Below, in pieces: positions 9,343 to 18,519 of a DNA stretch of 64,000 bases. The stretch lies in the NCBI RefSeq assembly GCF_007713705.1, contig NZ_VMSJ01000006.1:106509-170508 (forward strand), in the 5' to 3' direction. This DNA comes from Salinicoccus cyprini. Its GTDB lineage: Bacteria > Bacillota > Bacilli > Staphylococcales > Salinicoccaceae. The notes under the pieces are model-generated. The model had not been told where the DNA came from. It was given only the letters and a program-made list of their open reading frames with translations, and did no database searches. How positions within the stretch are numbered: the stretch's first letter is position 1; each line of letters opens with the position of its first letter. The position numbers and the translations under genes are program-made.

Positions 9343-10239
9343 TTGCACAGAAAAATATTGATGAATGGTGTCCTTGTGCTGATGTTCGCGATGCTTGGTG
9401 CCGGTTGCGGCCCAGGTCTAAAAGAGAACTTCGAGGACTATATGACCAGCATGGAAGACGTTCATGCGCTGGATACTGAATATGAAAATAAAATGGGCCA
9501 GCTGGATATCGACGGTCTGCCAGAGGAGCTTTCTCCGAGAAATACGGACATCGATCTTGAAAAACTTACGGCAATCAGCGAAGCGCTGGACCAGGAGATC
9601 ATGCCGGTGATCGAACAGATGAATGATAAGGTCGGGAATATAGAAGTCACGAATGACCAGCTTGCTGATCTGCATGATACTTATACTGAAAGCCTGGAAG
9701 TGAAGCAGAATTTCGTCCAGGGGCTGAATGACTATGTCGAGACATACGCCTTGTCCGTCAGGTCGAATGAAGAACTCATACAGCTGAGTCAGGACTTTAT
9801 GGAAAATCAGGAAGAACGGGATGAAGTGATCGATTCGGCCGGAAGCGGTGAGGAGACTGAAGAGATCGATGCGATCATCTCGCAGATCAATGAAAATAGT
9901 GCGGAGCTGGAAGCAGAATCTGAAATTCTTCAGCTGGATGAATCACAGGTCACCAAGATGGAGCACATAGAAAATGTGCTGCTGCCGCTGATCGATGGCC
10001 ATATCCAGACGTTCAACCAGATGAACCTCGAAACCGACAGTGCTGTCCGTGTACGCAGTCTGACGCTCGAGATGTACTATGGGTTCAGAAAATACTACCA
10101 GGAACGCAAAAGTTCCATGGAGTACAACAATCGACTCCAGGAACTGCAGCTTCAGAATATACTGCCGCTCAGGGAAACCTATGAGCAGCTGGACGAGGAC
10201 TATAATGCCCAGGTAGAAGAAATAGAGAGCGAACTGTAG
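9343..10239 (+). CDS. YkyA-like coiled-coil lipoprotein
   Basis: A secreted lipoprotein of up to 298 residues. The signal ends GAGC with Cys22. The mature part is almost wholly helical and rich in Glu, Gln and Leu, with long heptad-like stretches, as in putative wall-binding lipoproteins of the YkyA type. The start is uncertain: TTG 9343 gives the best signal peptide, while ATG 9361 would leave a very short one, and no clear Shine-Dalgarno is seen. A terminator hairpin overlaps the stop codon. Confidence 0.72.
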   Translation: MHRKILMNGVLVLMFAMLGAGCGPGLKENFEDYMTSMEDVHALDTEYENKMGQLDIDGLPEELSPRNTDIDLEKLTAISEALDQEIMPVIEQMNDKVGNIEVTNDQLADLHDTYTESLEVKQNFVQGLNDYVETYALSVRSNEELIQLSQDFMENQEERDEVIDSAGSGEETEEIDAIISQINENSAELEAESEILQLDESQVTKMEHIENVLLPLIDGHIQTFNQMNLETDSAVRVRSLTLEMYYGFRKYYQERKSSMEYNNRLQELQLQNILPLRETYEQLDEDYNAQVEEIESEL

Positions 10240-10256
10240 GTTCGCTCTCTATTTTT
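10224..10256 (+). terminator. Terminator over the end of the YkyA-like gene
   Basis: AGAGAGCGAAC pairs with GTTCGCTCTCT around a 5-nt loop, followed by ATTTTT. The hairpin spans the stop codon and reaches into the 3' end of the convergent small membrane protein gene. Confidence 0.8.
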
Positions 10257-10491
10257 CTTTGCGTTCTTTGGACTGTCCAGGATGCATCGGGTGGTTCGGG
10301 TCCTTCTGGATCTTTGATATGAAGATATTTCTGAGAATTACAGTAGTAATCCAGAAAGCAAATACAGCAAGAAGGATAAAAGATACTGCCCTGTTATTTT
10401 CAAAGTCGAGCATGAACAGCAGGACGACAATCAGCAGAGCTGCATTGATCGTATCCAGAAATGTCCATCTCTTAAGTGATCGATTATTCAT
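10249..10491 (-). CDS. Small membrane protein, unknown function
   Basis: An 80-residue protein with two hydrophobic segments (about residues 14-27 and 35-50) and a charged C-terminal tail rich in Lys, Pro and His. ATG 10491 follows GGAGG at good spacing. The upstream ATG would place the ribosome site inside the gene. I do not recognise the family. It is a convergent single gene between a lipoprotein and a redox protein. Confidence 0.6.
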   Translation of the reverse strand: MNNRSLKRWTFLDTINAALLIVVLLFMLDFENNRAVSFILLAVFAFWITTVILRNIFISKIQKDPNHPMHPGQSKERKEK

Positions 10492-10594
10492 GTCATGCCT
10501 CCAATCCATGTCATTATATCATAATGTAGAACGCGATTTGCTAAAATGAAAAATAAATGATAAGTTATTAACAGTTTAATGAGAAGGTGATGAA

Positions 10595-10915
10595 ATGCTG
10601 ACGAAAACAACATCGATTGAATCATTTCAAAAGTTGTTGCAAACGAATAAAGATTTCTTTTTTATGAAACATAGTAGTACATGTCCGATATCGGCCACTG
10701 CCTTCGAAGAATTTCAGAAGTTCCATTATGAAAGGGATATGGATGGCTATTACCTGGTCGTTCAGGACCATCGCAAGCTGTCAAACTATATTGCTGAGCA
10801 TTTCGGTGTCAGACATGAATCTCCACAGGCTTTCTACTTCGAGGATGGAAACCTCAAGTGGAACGACTCCCATCAGAATATTACACTCAGTAATCTTTCA
10901 TCAGTTGAGGATTAG
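10595..10915 (+). CDS. brxC: Monothiol bacilliredoxin (YtxJ/BrxC family)
   Basis: A 106-residue thioredoxin-fold protein with the family motif KHSSTCPIS near residue 25-33, where a single Cys followed by Pro-Ile-Ser forms the active site. Members remove bacillithiol from oxidised protein thiols, so its presence suggests that this organism uses bacillithiol. GAGAAGGTGATG precedes the ATG and a terminator hairpin follows. Confidence 0.88.
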   Translation: MLTKTTSIESFQKLLQTNKDFFFMKHSSTCPISATAFEEFQKFHYERDMDGYYLVVQDHRKLSNYIAEHFGVRHESPQAFYFEDGNLKWNDSHQNITLSNLSSVED

Positions 10916-10949
10916 AGCCAGGGTTGCCAAGCGCAATCCTGGTTTTTAT
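10916..10949 (+). terminator. Terminator of the bacilliredoxin gene
   Basis: CCAGG and TTGC pair with GCAA and CCTGG, with one internal mismatch, followed by TTTTT. It runs into the 3' end of the convergent GGDEF gene. Confidence 0.7.
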
Positions 10950-11992
10950 ATGGGATTGAACATGACACGGTTCTGCCCATACTTCTTTGCTGCATGAAGC
11001 ATATCGTCGGCTTCCTTGAAAAGAATTCCTTTCGTATCGGAAGATACGGTCTGATAGGCGATGCCGATGGACACGGTCAGATGGACGGTTTCCCGGTCGC
11101 TGATATGAAAATGCGCCCTTTCCACGCTGTTCCGGACGGCTTCCGCCAGCCTGACGGTCTTATCGAAGGAAAGATCCGGCATGATCATCGAGAACTCTTC
11201 TCCACTGCTTCTGAACAGCATGCCGCCATTCGGCACATAGTTGTTCAGAAGGTGGGCCATCTGTCTGATCAGTGCATCTCCGGATGCATGGCTGTGCTGT
11301 TCATTGATCAGACTGAAATTGTCGATGTCGATGAGCAGGAGGCTGATTGTCCTGCTTGTGCCGAGCATCTCTTCGGTGCTGTTATCAAGCGCCTTCACAT
11401 TTCCAAGCTGGGTGAGGAAATCCTTGTATTCCTCCTCCTCGTACCGCTTAAGCAGACCCAGTATCTTATTGATATCCTCATACATCATCATGGCAAAGAA
11501 CATCACGATTGTACTTGCCGATATGAATACCGTTACCTGGAAAAGCGTAAGCGGCTGGATGAAAAGATGGATGAGCAGTCCATACAGTGCTGTAAATAGG
11601 ATGACTGCTGCGGTCAGTTCCTTCAGCTTCTGAAAATCGAGAAACGGCAGTACCAGCATGATCAGCACATACAGTATGAGAAATACAAGGTAGGGCTGCC
11701 AGTCGAAATTGAAGATCAGGTGATGGAACAGAAAAACGGCTCCAACGGATACGATCATCAGATAGGGGACGCTGTATTTGACGAGAATGAGCAGTGGGAT
11801 GAAGTAGAGACTGAAGCCCATCCCTTGGATTTCAATCGGCACCATGAGCAGCAGCACCGACAGGGTGGTCATCAGCAGCGCCTGGAATATGTCGGAATCA
11901 ATGGTCCGGCGGTCTTCCAGATACTGAAGGCGGTGGAACAAGTATATGCCGCTGATGGTAATTGATATATTGAGTACAAAATCAATGAGCAT
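10946..11992 (-). CDS. gdpS: GdpS-like membrane GGDEF protein
   Basis: A 348-residue protein. The N-terminal half carries about five to six membrane segments of the 5TMR-LYT type. The C-terminal half is a GGDEF domain, with KDFLTQLGNVKALD at its start and the signature loop reading SGEEF in place of GGDEF. Staphylococcal GdpS is the only GGDEF protein in its host and is reported to act without making cyclic-di-GMP. The altered first Gly fits weak or absent cyclase activity here. ATG 11992 follows GGAGGAGAG, 22 nt after the LCP gene, so the two are probably cotranscribed. Confidence 0.85.
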   Translation of the reverse strand: MLIDFVLNISITISGIYLFHRLQYLEDRRTIDSDIFQALLMTTLSVLLLMVPIEIQGMGFSLYFIPLLILVKYSVPYLMIVSVGAVFLFHHLIFNFDWQPYLVFLILYVLIMLVLPFLDFQKLKELTAAVILFTALYGLLIHLFIQPLTLFQVTVFISASTIVMFFAMMMYEDINKILGLLKRYEEEEYKDFLTQLGNVKALDNSTEEMLGTSRTISLLLIDIDNFSLINEQHSHASGDALIRQMAHLLNNYVPNGGMLFRSSGEEFSMIMPDLSFDKTVRLAEAVRNSVERAHFHISDRETVHLTVSIGIAYQTVSSDTKGILFKEADDMLHAAKKYGQNRVMFNPI

Positions 11993-12014
11993 ATACTCTC
12001 TCCTCCTGTCCTGA

Positions 12015-12971
12015 CTATTCCAGTTCCAGATTCTGGCGCATTTCATTCCTTACCTGATTGTAGGATTCATCGTTCGGCAGGAAGTACCATAGGCCGTCAT
12101 CCAGTCTCTGATCCGTCCCTTCAAGCGTCAGACGTTCGATGTTGCGGGCCGGCTCCTGATAATTCGAGCGCAAGGCGTTCAATTCACCGAATGGCACGTC
12201 CGTTCTTACATTGTTGGAAAGTACATCAAGAATGGAGTTGAAGTTTGTAATTGTCTGGACACTCAATATTTCCTGGGCAATGCTCTGTGCAATAAGCTGC
12301 TGTCTCATCTGTCGCCCGGAATCTCCGCCAGCACCTTCGGATTTTCTACTCCTTGAGAATGCGAGCGCCATGTCTCCATCCATTTCATATGTCTCTCCTG
12401 CTGTAAACTGGTAGCCTGACTGCTGGAATGTATCCTGGCTCGTTACAGTGACACCGCCGATGGCATCGATGATGGTTGTAAATCCATCCATGTTGATGGA
12501 AACGAAGTGGTCGATCGGCATATCAAGGAAGTTTTCGACAGTATCCACTGCCATTTCAGGACCGCCATAGGCGTACGCATGGTTGATCTTCTCGACAGTT
12601 CCCCGTCCTGCGATTTCAGTCTGTGTATCGCGCGGAATACTGACAATCTTCCCCTCGTCCGTATTCGGGTTCAGTGTAACAACCATGATTGTATCGGAAC
12701 GCTGTCCCATTCCGCTTTCGTTGCGCAGCTCATCATCATCCGTTCCAAACAGTGCAACGGAAATCGGATCCTGGTTTCTGAAGCTGACTTCCGTTTCCCT
12801 GAGTTCTGAAGTGGAACTGGAGAATTCATCGTCAAACACCTGGTTGGCTGCACCTTTCAATTGGAAGTATACATAGGCGGCGATTCCGGCAAATACGATG
12901 ACTGAAATCAGAATCACTGCAATCAGCACCTTCAGTACTGGGTGCATTCGTCTTTTCTCTGTTCTTTTCAT
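12015..12971 (-). CDS. LytR-CpsA-Psr family wall polymer ligase
   Basis: A 318-residue protein that should attach teichoic acid or another phosphate-linked polymer to peptidoglycan. It has a short cytoplasmic stretch, one membrane helix (about 11-33) and an extracellular LCP domain with the pattern VALFGTDDD, the arginine sites in RSDTIMVVTLNP and SIPRDTQ, KINHAYAYGG and the AFSRSRK cluster. It sits divergently next to tagO, which starts wall teichoic acid synthesis, so the two are likely to work in the same pathway. Confidence 0.92.
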   Translation of the reverse strand: MKRTEKRRMHPVLKVLIAVILISVIVFAGIAAYVYFQLKGAANQVFDDEFSSSTSELRETEVSFRNQDPISVALFGTDDDELRNESGMGQRSDTIMVVTLNPNTDEGKIVSIPRDTQTEIAGRGTVEKINHAYAYGGPEMAVDTVENFLDMPIDHFVSINMDGFTTIIDAIGGVTVTSQDTFQQSGYQFTAGETYEMDGDMALAFSRSRKSEGAGGDSGRQMRQQLIAQSIAQEILSVQTITNFNSILDVLSNNVRTDVPFGELNALRSNYQEPARNIERLTLEGTDQRLDDGLWYFLPNDESYNQVRNEMRQNLELE

Positions 12972-13116
12972 TAGTAGATCTCCTTTGGCATAGTGACATA
13001 ATTATACAACGAATCGACTATCAATGAAAAATATAAATGTACAAAAATGGGTGGACACACCATAAATAAAGTGGAATGTGATATAGTGGATTGGAAATAT
13101 TTAAGACGGTGATGAT

Positions 13117-14169
13117 ATGTATACTCTATTCCTATTGACGGTGTCGTTTCTGATTTCCCTGATTCTGATGCCGATTTTCATATGGGGTAGTCGGCGATTT
13201 GGTTTCGTCGACCACCCAAATAACAGAAAAGTCCATGTAAAACCGATTCCATACATGGGGGGTGTGGCAATACTCATCTCCTTTGCCATAGGAGTTCTCA
13301 TATCCCGCCCGATCGAGGCTGAATACAAAGCACTCATCATTGGCGGGATTGTCATTGTCGCAGTCGGCATCGTGGATGATAAATATGACCTGAAGCCGGG
13401 TCTCAAGCTGATCGGACAGATTGCAGCCGGACTTGTACCGGTTGCACATGGCATCGTCATCGACCGGATCACGCCTTTTGGTGTGGAGATCGAATTCGGC
13501 ATTCTGGCCATTCCGATTACAGTACTGTGGATTGTCGGCATCATCAACGCCATCAATCTTGTGGATGGGCTTGATGGACTGGCCACGGGTGTATCCGTCA
13601 TTGCACTATCGACCATCGGATTCATCACCATACTGCAGGGCAATATTTTTGTCATGATGATATGCGTCATCCTGATCGGCGCCTGTCTTGGCTTTCTGGT
13701 GTACAACTTCCATCCGGCAAAAATATTCCTCGGAGACAACGGGGCGATGCTGCTCGGCTTCATCATCAGTGTGGTCTCCCTGATGGGTTTCAAGAACATT
13801 ACATTGATTTCACTGTTCTTTCCGATCATCATACTGGCGGTGCCGTTCATAGACATGTTCTTTGCAGCATTGAGACGGTATCGGAGCAATGTGTCACTCG
13901 TCAAGGCCGATCGGAGCCATCTCCATCATCGGCTGCAGAACCTCGGCTATACCCATACTGAAAGTGTCGTGCTGATCTATTTCATTGCGGCACTGTATTC
14001 AGGAGCCAGCATCATTCTCTACCTTTCCACAATTCCGGGAGCGATCATCATCATACTGCTGCTCATCCTCACGACAGAAATCATTGTGGAGGCGACCAAT
14101 CTGATCGATACGAATCGGCGCCCGGTGCTGGATTTTGCCAGGCGGCTGTTCCACCGTATTTTCCTATAG
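13117..14169 (+). CDS. tagO: Undecaprenyl-phosphate GlcNAc-1-phosphate transferase
   Basis: A 350-residue polytopic enzyme of the MraY/WecA family that loads GlcNAc-1-phosphate on undecaprenyl phosphate, the first step of wall teichoic acid synthesis. The catalytic Asp pair is in VDDKYDLKP, with further motifs INLVDGLDGLATG, FLGDNGAMLLGF and the His-rich cytoplasmic loop DRSHLHHRL that binds UDP-sugar. About ten membrane spans are visible. The end abuts the convergent YigZ gene without any gap. Confidence 0.93.
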   Translation: MYTLFLLTVSFLISLILMPIFIWGSRRFGFVDHPNNRKVHVKPIPYMGGVAILISFAIGVLISRPIEAEYKALIIGGIVIVAVGIVDDKYDLKPGLKLIGQIAAGLVPVAHGIVIDRITPFGVEIEFGILAIPITVLWIVGIINAINLVDGLDGLATGVSVIALSTIGFITILQGNIFVMMICVILIGACLGFLVYNFHPAKIFLGDNGAMLLGFIISVVSLMGFKNITLISLFFPIIILAVPFIDMFFAALRRYRSNVSLVKADRSHLHHRLQNLGYTHTESVVLIYFIAALYSGASIILYLSTIPGAIIIILLLILTTEIIVEATNLIDTNRRPVLDFARRLFHRIFL

Positions 14170-14802
14170 TTATTCCACGGCACTTTCGGCCCGGATCATG
14201 TCCAATGCTTCCAGGCTGAAAGTGTCTTTTGTGATTTCCTGGACACGTGCCAGAAACTGATCTGCTTCATTCTGCCTGACGTGTACTGTATAGGTAACCT
14301 TGTCCGTATAGGCGGTGTCCTTGATGGTGATGTCCGATCCTTCGAGTTCATGCTCGAAGCGGTTCGTATACGTATAGTCCATGGTGATCCTGTACGGCAG
14401 TACATCGATCTCCACTACTTTGCCCGCCGCGCTGACAGCGTCCGCCGCACTGCCTGAATACGCCCGGATCAGACCGCCTGCACCGAGTTTTATACCGCCG
14501 AAGTATCGGGTGACCACGACTGTTACGTTATATAGGCCCTCCCTTTTCAGCACTTCGAGAATCGGCACACCTGCGGTTCCGGAAGGTTCACCATCATCAT
14601 CGGCTTTCTGTATCAGCGCACTCTGTGTAATGATGTATGCACTGCAGTTATGGTTGGCGGCTTTATGCTCCTGCTTGATTGAATCGATGAAGGCCTTTGC
14701 CGCAGCCTCCGTCTCCGTACGCGCGATATGGGCGATGAACTTCGATTTGCTGATGACCATTTCGGTGGTTGCATCCACTCTGTTCATATATTGCTGTTCC
14801 AT
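14170..14802 (-). CDS. YigZ / IMPACT family protein
   Basis: A 210-residue protein of the YigZ family: an N-terminal IMPACT (UPF0029) domain with SKFIAHIARTE, DDGEPSGTAGVPILEVL and VTRYFGGIKLGAGGLIRAY, followed by a small DUF1949-type ferredoxin-like domain. The cellular role is not established. AGAGGTGAAC lies before ATG 14802. Confidence 0.9.
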   Translation of the reverse strand: MEQQYMNRVDATTEMVISKSKFIAHIARTETEAAAKAFIDSIKQEHKAANHNCSAYIITQSALIQKADDDGEPSGTAGVPILEVLKREGLYNVTVVVTRYFGGIKLGAGGLIRAYSGSAADAVSAAGKVVEIDVLPYRITMDYTYTNRFEHELEGSDITIKDTAYTDKVTYTVHVRQNEADQFLARVQEITKDTFSLEALDMIRAESAVE

Positions 14803-14902
14803 GTATGTTCACCTCTAGAAAATATAGTAACACATGGACGGAATCGATAGGGGTGTAGTAAACTGAATATTGAGTGTGAATGGTGAAATTGGAGGAAGCA
14901 GT

Positions 14903-15775
14903 ATGAAAATTGCGGTAGTAGTGGATTCAACATCCTATCTTCCAGGAAGATTGAAAGAAAAGTACGATATTCGTACCATCCCGCTGAATGTCATCATCGG
15001 GGAACAGTCATACAAAGAGGATGAAGATATTGACAATGACACCTTTTTCGACAGGATGCGCGAAATGGAGGAGCTGCCGAGAACGAGCCAGCCATCGATC
15101 GGCGACTACATCCTTCTGCTCGAATCCTTGAGGGAGGAAGGCTATACCGATGCCATCAGTGTCCATCTCTCAAGTCAGATCAGTGGTACATACCAGAGTG
15201 CAATGACAGCAGGACAGAGTGTGGAGGGCATCGAAGTCCACGCAATCGATTCCGAAATCGCATGCTATGTCCAGGGTTTCCTGGCGCTTTACGCCGCACA
15301 GAATAAAGACCGGATGCCGCTTGATGATCTTCTGGGCCAGCTTGAGGAAATGAAACGGCGCAAGAATACGAATGCATATTTCATAGTGGATACGTTGTCG
15401 AACCTTCAGAAAGGTGGGCGCCTGACGAATGCACAGGCACTGATCGGCAGTCTGCTCAAAGTGAAGCCTATTCTCGAATTCGAATCAGCCAGAATCGTAC
15501 CATTCGAAAAGATACGGACGAAGAAGAAGGCGATGAAACGGGTGGAGGAAGTTTTCGCTGAAGAAATGGCGCTTCATAAAGACAAGCCAGTTACAGCTGT
15601 GGTCATCCACAGCAACGCTGAAGAAGAGGGCCGGCGATGGATGGACAGTCTGAAACAGCAGTATCCCGGGATCACTTTCAGACTGAGCTACTTTGGTCCG
15701 GTGATTGCGACGCATCTTGGTGAGGGTGCGCTCGGTCTCGGCTACACCACCTATGAGGTGGACACGGAATATTGA
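14903..15775 (+). CDS. DegV family fatty-acid-binding protein
   Basis: A 290-residue DegV/FakB-type protein. The start VVVDSTSYLP, the PRTSQPSIGDY and ISVHLSSQISGTYQSA motifs (Ser/Thr of the fatty acid head-group site), DTLSNLQKGGRL and a closing GPVIATHLGEGALG fit FakB proteins, which present fatty acids to the FakA kinase. Which fatty acid this one prefers cannot be told. ATG 14903 follows GGAGGAAG. Confidence 0.9.
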   Translation: MKIAVVVDSTSYLPGRLKEKYDIRTIPLNVIIGEQSYKEDEDIDNDTFFDRMREMEELPRTSQPSIGDYILLLESLREEGYTDAISVHLSSQISGTYQSAMTAGQSVEGIEVHAIDSEIACYVQGFLALYAAQNKDRMPLDDLLGQLEEMKRRKNTNAYFIVDTLSNLQKGGRLTNAQALIGSLLKVKPILEFESARIVPFEKIRTKKKAMKRVEEVFAEEMALHKDKPVTAVVIHSNAEEEGRRWMDSLKQQYPGITFRLSYFGPVIATHLGEGALGLGYTTYEVDTEY

Positions 15776-15786
15776 ATGACAGGTGG

Positions 15787-15820
15787 AGACGCAGCTATTT
15801 TTGCTGCGTCTTTTTTTATT
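15787..15820 (+). terminator. Terminator after the DegV gene
   Basis: GACGCAGC pairs with GCTGCGTC around a 7-nt loop, followed by seven T residues. Confidence 0.9.
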
Positions 15821-15843
15821 ATTATTAAGCAGGGAGGCAATTG

Positions 15844-17094
15844 ATGATACTGGATCATAGAGGAGATGCCATATATAGAACAGCTGGAGTGGACGTGAAA
15901 GGGCCGCTGTGCCATCGATGCGGCAACACATCAAAAAAGTACTTCTACAGCTACGACGCACCGTTCGATGGGAGCCGGGTGACCTACTGCATGAAATGCA
16001 TCAACCTTGGGCGTTCCGACAGCATGACGCCGCTCAGATGCAACCCGACTGTAAGAAGGAAGACTGCCAGTCCATATACGCTCGATTTCGAGCTCAGCAG
16101 TCAGCAGGCCTATGCTTCAGACCGTATCATGGATGCACTGAAGACAGGCAGATCGCTGCTGCTCTATGCTGTAACGGGTGCGGGAAAGACGGAGATGACG
16201 TTTCAGAGCATAGAATGGGCACGTGAGGCGGGGTTGAATGTTGCTTTCATCTCCCCGAGAATAGATGTGGTGAAGGAGGTGCATATCCGGCTCGGACAGG
16301 CATTCGTGTCGAGTGGCATCGATCTGATGTATGACGGTGTCAAACAGGTCCATGACTACCAATTCACCGTGTGTACGGTGCATCAGCTGTTCAATTTCAT
16401 CGATCACTTCGATTTCATCATCGTGGACGAGACGGATGCCTTTCCATTACCGGAGGATCCCATCCTCATGCAGGCCATCCGCCGCGCTTCGACCCGTGCA
16501 GCAACCCTGATATTCATGACGGCGACACCATCCAGACAGCTGATCCGGGAAGTGGGGAAGGATGGTGTCATTACACTGCCAAGACGATACCACGGCCATG
16601 ATCTGACCATGCCGAAGATGGTCTGGCATGACATCAGACGAGATATCAGCCGGGACAGAGCCCCGAAGAAGCTGATGAACCTTATCAGGGATATTCTTGA
16701 TGCTGAAAGGTTCGTGCTGGTCTTCGTTCCTGAGATTTCATTGATGGAGGCGCTGTTCAAAGTGATACATGAAGTGTTCCCCGAGTCCGCGGCCGTCCAT
16801 AGCGGTGATCCTGAAAGAAACCACAAGGTTGAAAAGATGCGCAATAAGGAGATCAAAGTACTTCTGACGACTACGATTCTTGAGCGGGGTGTCACTTTCG
16901 ACAGACTGGATGCGATCATCGTGCATGCCGAAAGATTCAATATGGAAAGCCTGATACAGATGTGCGGGCGGGTCGGCAGAAAACAGACCGACCCGGTGGG
17001 GAACATCTGGTTCTTCGCCCACTATCAGACGGACGGTATCCGCCGCACATTCAGGACGATCCGCGAATTCAATGCAGCACGGGTGGATGCATGA
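15844..17094 (+). CDS. comFA: Competence DNA helicase ComFA
   Basis: A 416-residue DEAD-like ATPase that helps drive single-stranded DNA into the cell during transformation. The N-terminus has a four-Cys zinc site (CHRCG and CMKC). The motor has Walker A TGAGKTE, motif II DETD, motif III TATPS and motif VI QMCGRVGRK. ATG 15844 lies 6 nt after AGGGAGG. The comFA-comFC pair suggests that competence machinery is retained. Confidence 0.93.
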   Translation: MILDHRGDAIYRTAGVDVKGPLCHRCGNTSKKYFYSYDAPFDGSRVTYCMKCINLGRSDSMTPLRCNPTVRRKTASPYTLDFELSSQQAYASDRIMDALKTGRSLLLYAVTGAGKTEMTFQSIEWAREAGLNVAFISPRIDVVKEVHIRLGQAFVSSGIDLMYDGVKQVHDYQFTVCTVHQLFNFIDHFDFIIVDETDAFPLPEDPILMQAIRRASTRAATLIFMTATPSRQLIREVGKDGVITLPRRYHGHDLTMPKMVWHDIRRDISRDRAPKKLMNLIRDILDAERFVLVFVPEISLMEALFKVIHEVFPESAAVHSGDPERNHKVEKMRNKEIKVLLTTTILERGVTFDRLDAIIVHAERFNMESLIQMCGRVGRKQTDPVGNIWFFAHYQTDGIRRTFRTIREFNAARVDA

Positions 17095-17756
17095 TCTGCT
17101 ACTGCTGCCATGAAGCGCTTGCGGTCCAGCTGGACATCGTCAATCTGTTCAGCAAGCAGGTACCGCTGTGTGAAAAATGCCGCAGGGAGATTTCCGTCTG
17201 GCGGCCTGGCCGGCGCTGCGCTTCCTGCCACCGGAGAATGTCGGATGAGGAGGTGGAGTGCCTCGACTGCCTATTTCTTCTGGAACGATATCAGCCTCCA
17301 GGGAAGACGACATGTCTGCTCGATTACCATGAAATGAACAAAATGCTGTTCCATCGCTACAAGTTCATGGGCGACTGTGCACTGGCGGAAATAATTGCCA
17401 TGTTTCTGCCGGGCCACTATGGGGAATATGATGTAATCACTCCAATTCCCATTTCCACTCAGCGCATGACGGAGCGTGGATACAACCAGACGGCGATGGT
17501 GCTTGATGCCAAAGGCATCCAGTACGAAGAACTGCTCGGGACCAGCAGGGTCAAGCGCCAGTCGGAACTTGGCAAAAACGACAGAAGTCGACAGGAGAAC
17601 CCATTCTTCATCAGTAGACCGGCTGGAATCGAAGGCAGACGCATCCTTGTTGTCGATGATATATACACAACAGGGATCACAGTCCATCAGGCGATGGAGA
17701 AGCTCCACGCTTTCAGGCCTGCTGCTATCGACGTGTTAACGTTTTCAAAAGCCTGA
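17091..17756 (+). CDS. comFC: Competence protein ComFC (phosphoribosyltransferase-like)
   Basis: A 221-residue protein with an N-terminal double zinc ribbon (CYCC, CEKC, CASC, CLDC) and a type I phosphoribosyltransferase fold ending in the PRPP-binding loop [13 protein letters not shown]. The ATG overlaps the comFA stop (ATGA), so the two are translationally coupled. It is needed for DNA uptake in relatives, probably as a ComFA partner. Confidence 0.93.
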   Translation: MICYCCHEALAVQLDIVNLFSKQVPLCEKCRREISVWRPGRRCASCHRRMSDEEVECLDCLFLLERYQPPGKTTCLLDYHEMNKMLFHRYKFMGDCALAEIIAMFLPGHYGEYDVITPIPISTQRMTERGYNQTAMVLDAKGIQYEELLGTSRVKRQSELGKNDRSRQENPFFISRPAGIEGRRILVVDDIYTTGITVHQAMEKLHAFRPAAIDVLTFSKA

Positions 17757-17811
17757 GGATTTTGGTATAATGGGACTAGGAAGAATAACGTACTCAAGGA
17801 GGGGTTTCATC

Positions 17812-18372
17812 ATGATCAGATGTGAAATTCGTGGAGAAAATATTGAGGTAACAGATGCAATCAGAAACCACATTGAGGAGAAGGTGGGCAAGCTGGAACG
17901 TTACTTCACAAATGCTCCAAATACACACGCCCACGTCAACATCAAGACCTACAGTAACAAGAAGGCGAAGACCGAAATTACAATCCCTATGAAGGACCTT
18001 ACATTAAGAGCGGAAGAGAGGCACGATGACCTCTATGCTACTGTTGATCTGGTCATAGACAAACTGGAGAGGCAAATCAGGAAACATAAGACGAAGATCA
18101 ACCGTAAATTCAGGGAAAAGAACCCTGAGCAGGAATTCTTCGCAGCGCTCGAGGCAAATGCCAGTGGTACGACTGAAGAGGAAACTGACGAAGGAATGGA
18201 CATTGTGCGTTCCAAGCAGTTCCAGCTGAAACCGATGGATTCCGAAGAGGCAGTATTGCAGATGAATATGCTTGGTCACGATTTCTTTATCTTCAACGAT
18301 AGGGAAACCGAAGGCACAAGTATTGTCTATAAACGAAATGATGGCAAGTACGGCCTGATTGAAACAAATTAG
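17812..18372 (+). CDS. hpf: Long ribosome hibernation promoting factor
   Basis: A 186-residue long-form HPF, which joins idle 70S ribosomes into 100S dimers in stationary phase. The N-terminal RaiA-like domain has [23 protein letters not shown]. After a charged linker, the C-terminal dimerisation domain shows [19 protein letters not shown] and [18 protein letters not shown] lies 7 nt before ATG 17812. A -10 TATAAT at 17766-17771 inside the short gap after comFC gives it its own promoter. Confidence 0.96.
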   Translation: MIRCEIRGENIEVTDAIRNHIEEKVGKLERYFTNAPNTHAHVNIKTYSNKKAKTEITIPMKDLTLRAEERHDDLYATVDLVIDKLERQIRKHKTKINRKFREKNPEQEFFAALEANASGTTEEETDEGMDIVRSKQFQLKPMDSEEAVLQMNMLGHDFFIFNDRETEGTSIVYKRNDGKYGLIETN

Positions 18373-18398
18373 AAAGCCTGTTTAGAAATAGGCGACAG

Positions 18399-18430
18399 AA
18401 AACCCTGACTGCATGCAGTCAGGGTTTTGC
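18399..18430 (+). terminator. Terminator of hpf
   Basis: AACCCTGACTGCA and TGCAGTCAGGGTT form one long, nearly loop-free palindrome followed by TTTT. Confidence 0.85.
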
Positions 18431-18519
18431 CATGATGGCGATTCGTTTTATTTTTACCCTGTTTAGTGCTATTATTATTAGATGAATTAACAGTGAGATA
18501 TAGCGAGGGAGAGAAATCC

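Noticed and set aside
17741..17771. Sigma-B promoter for hpf
   Set aside because: GTTTTC and TGGTAT are 16 bp apart and both deviate from consensus. An ordinary sigma-A TATAAT explains the site.
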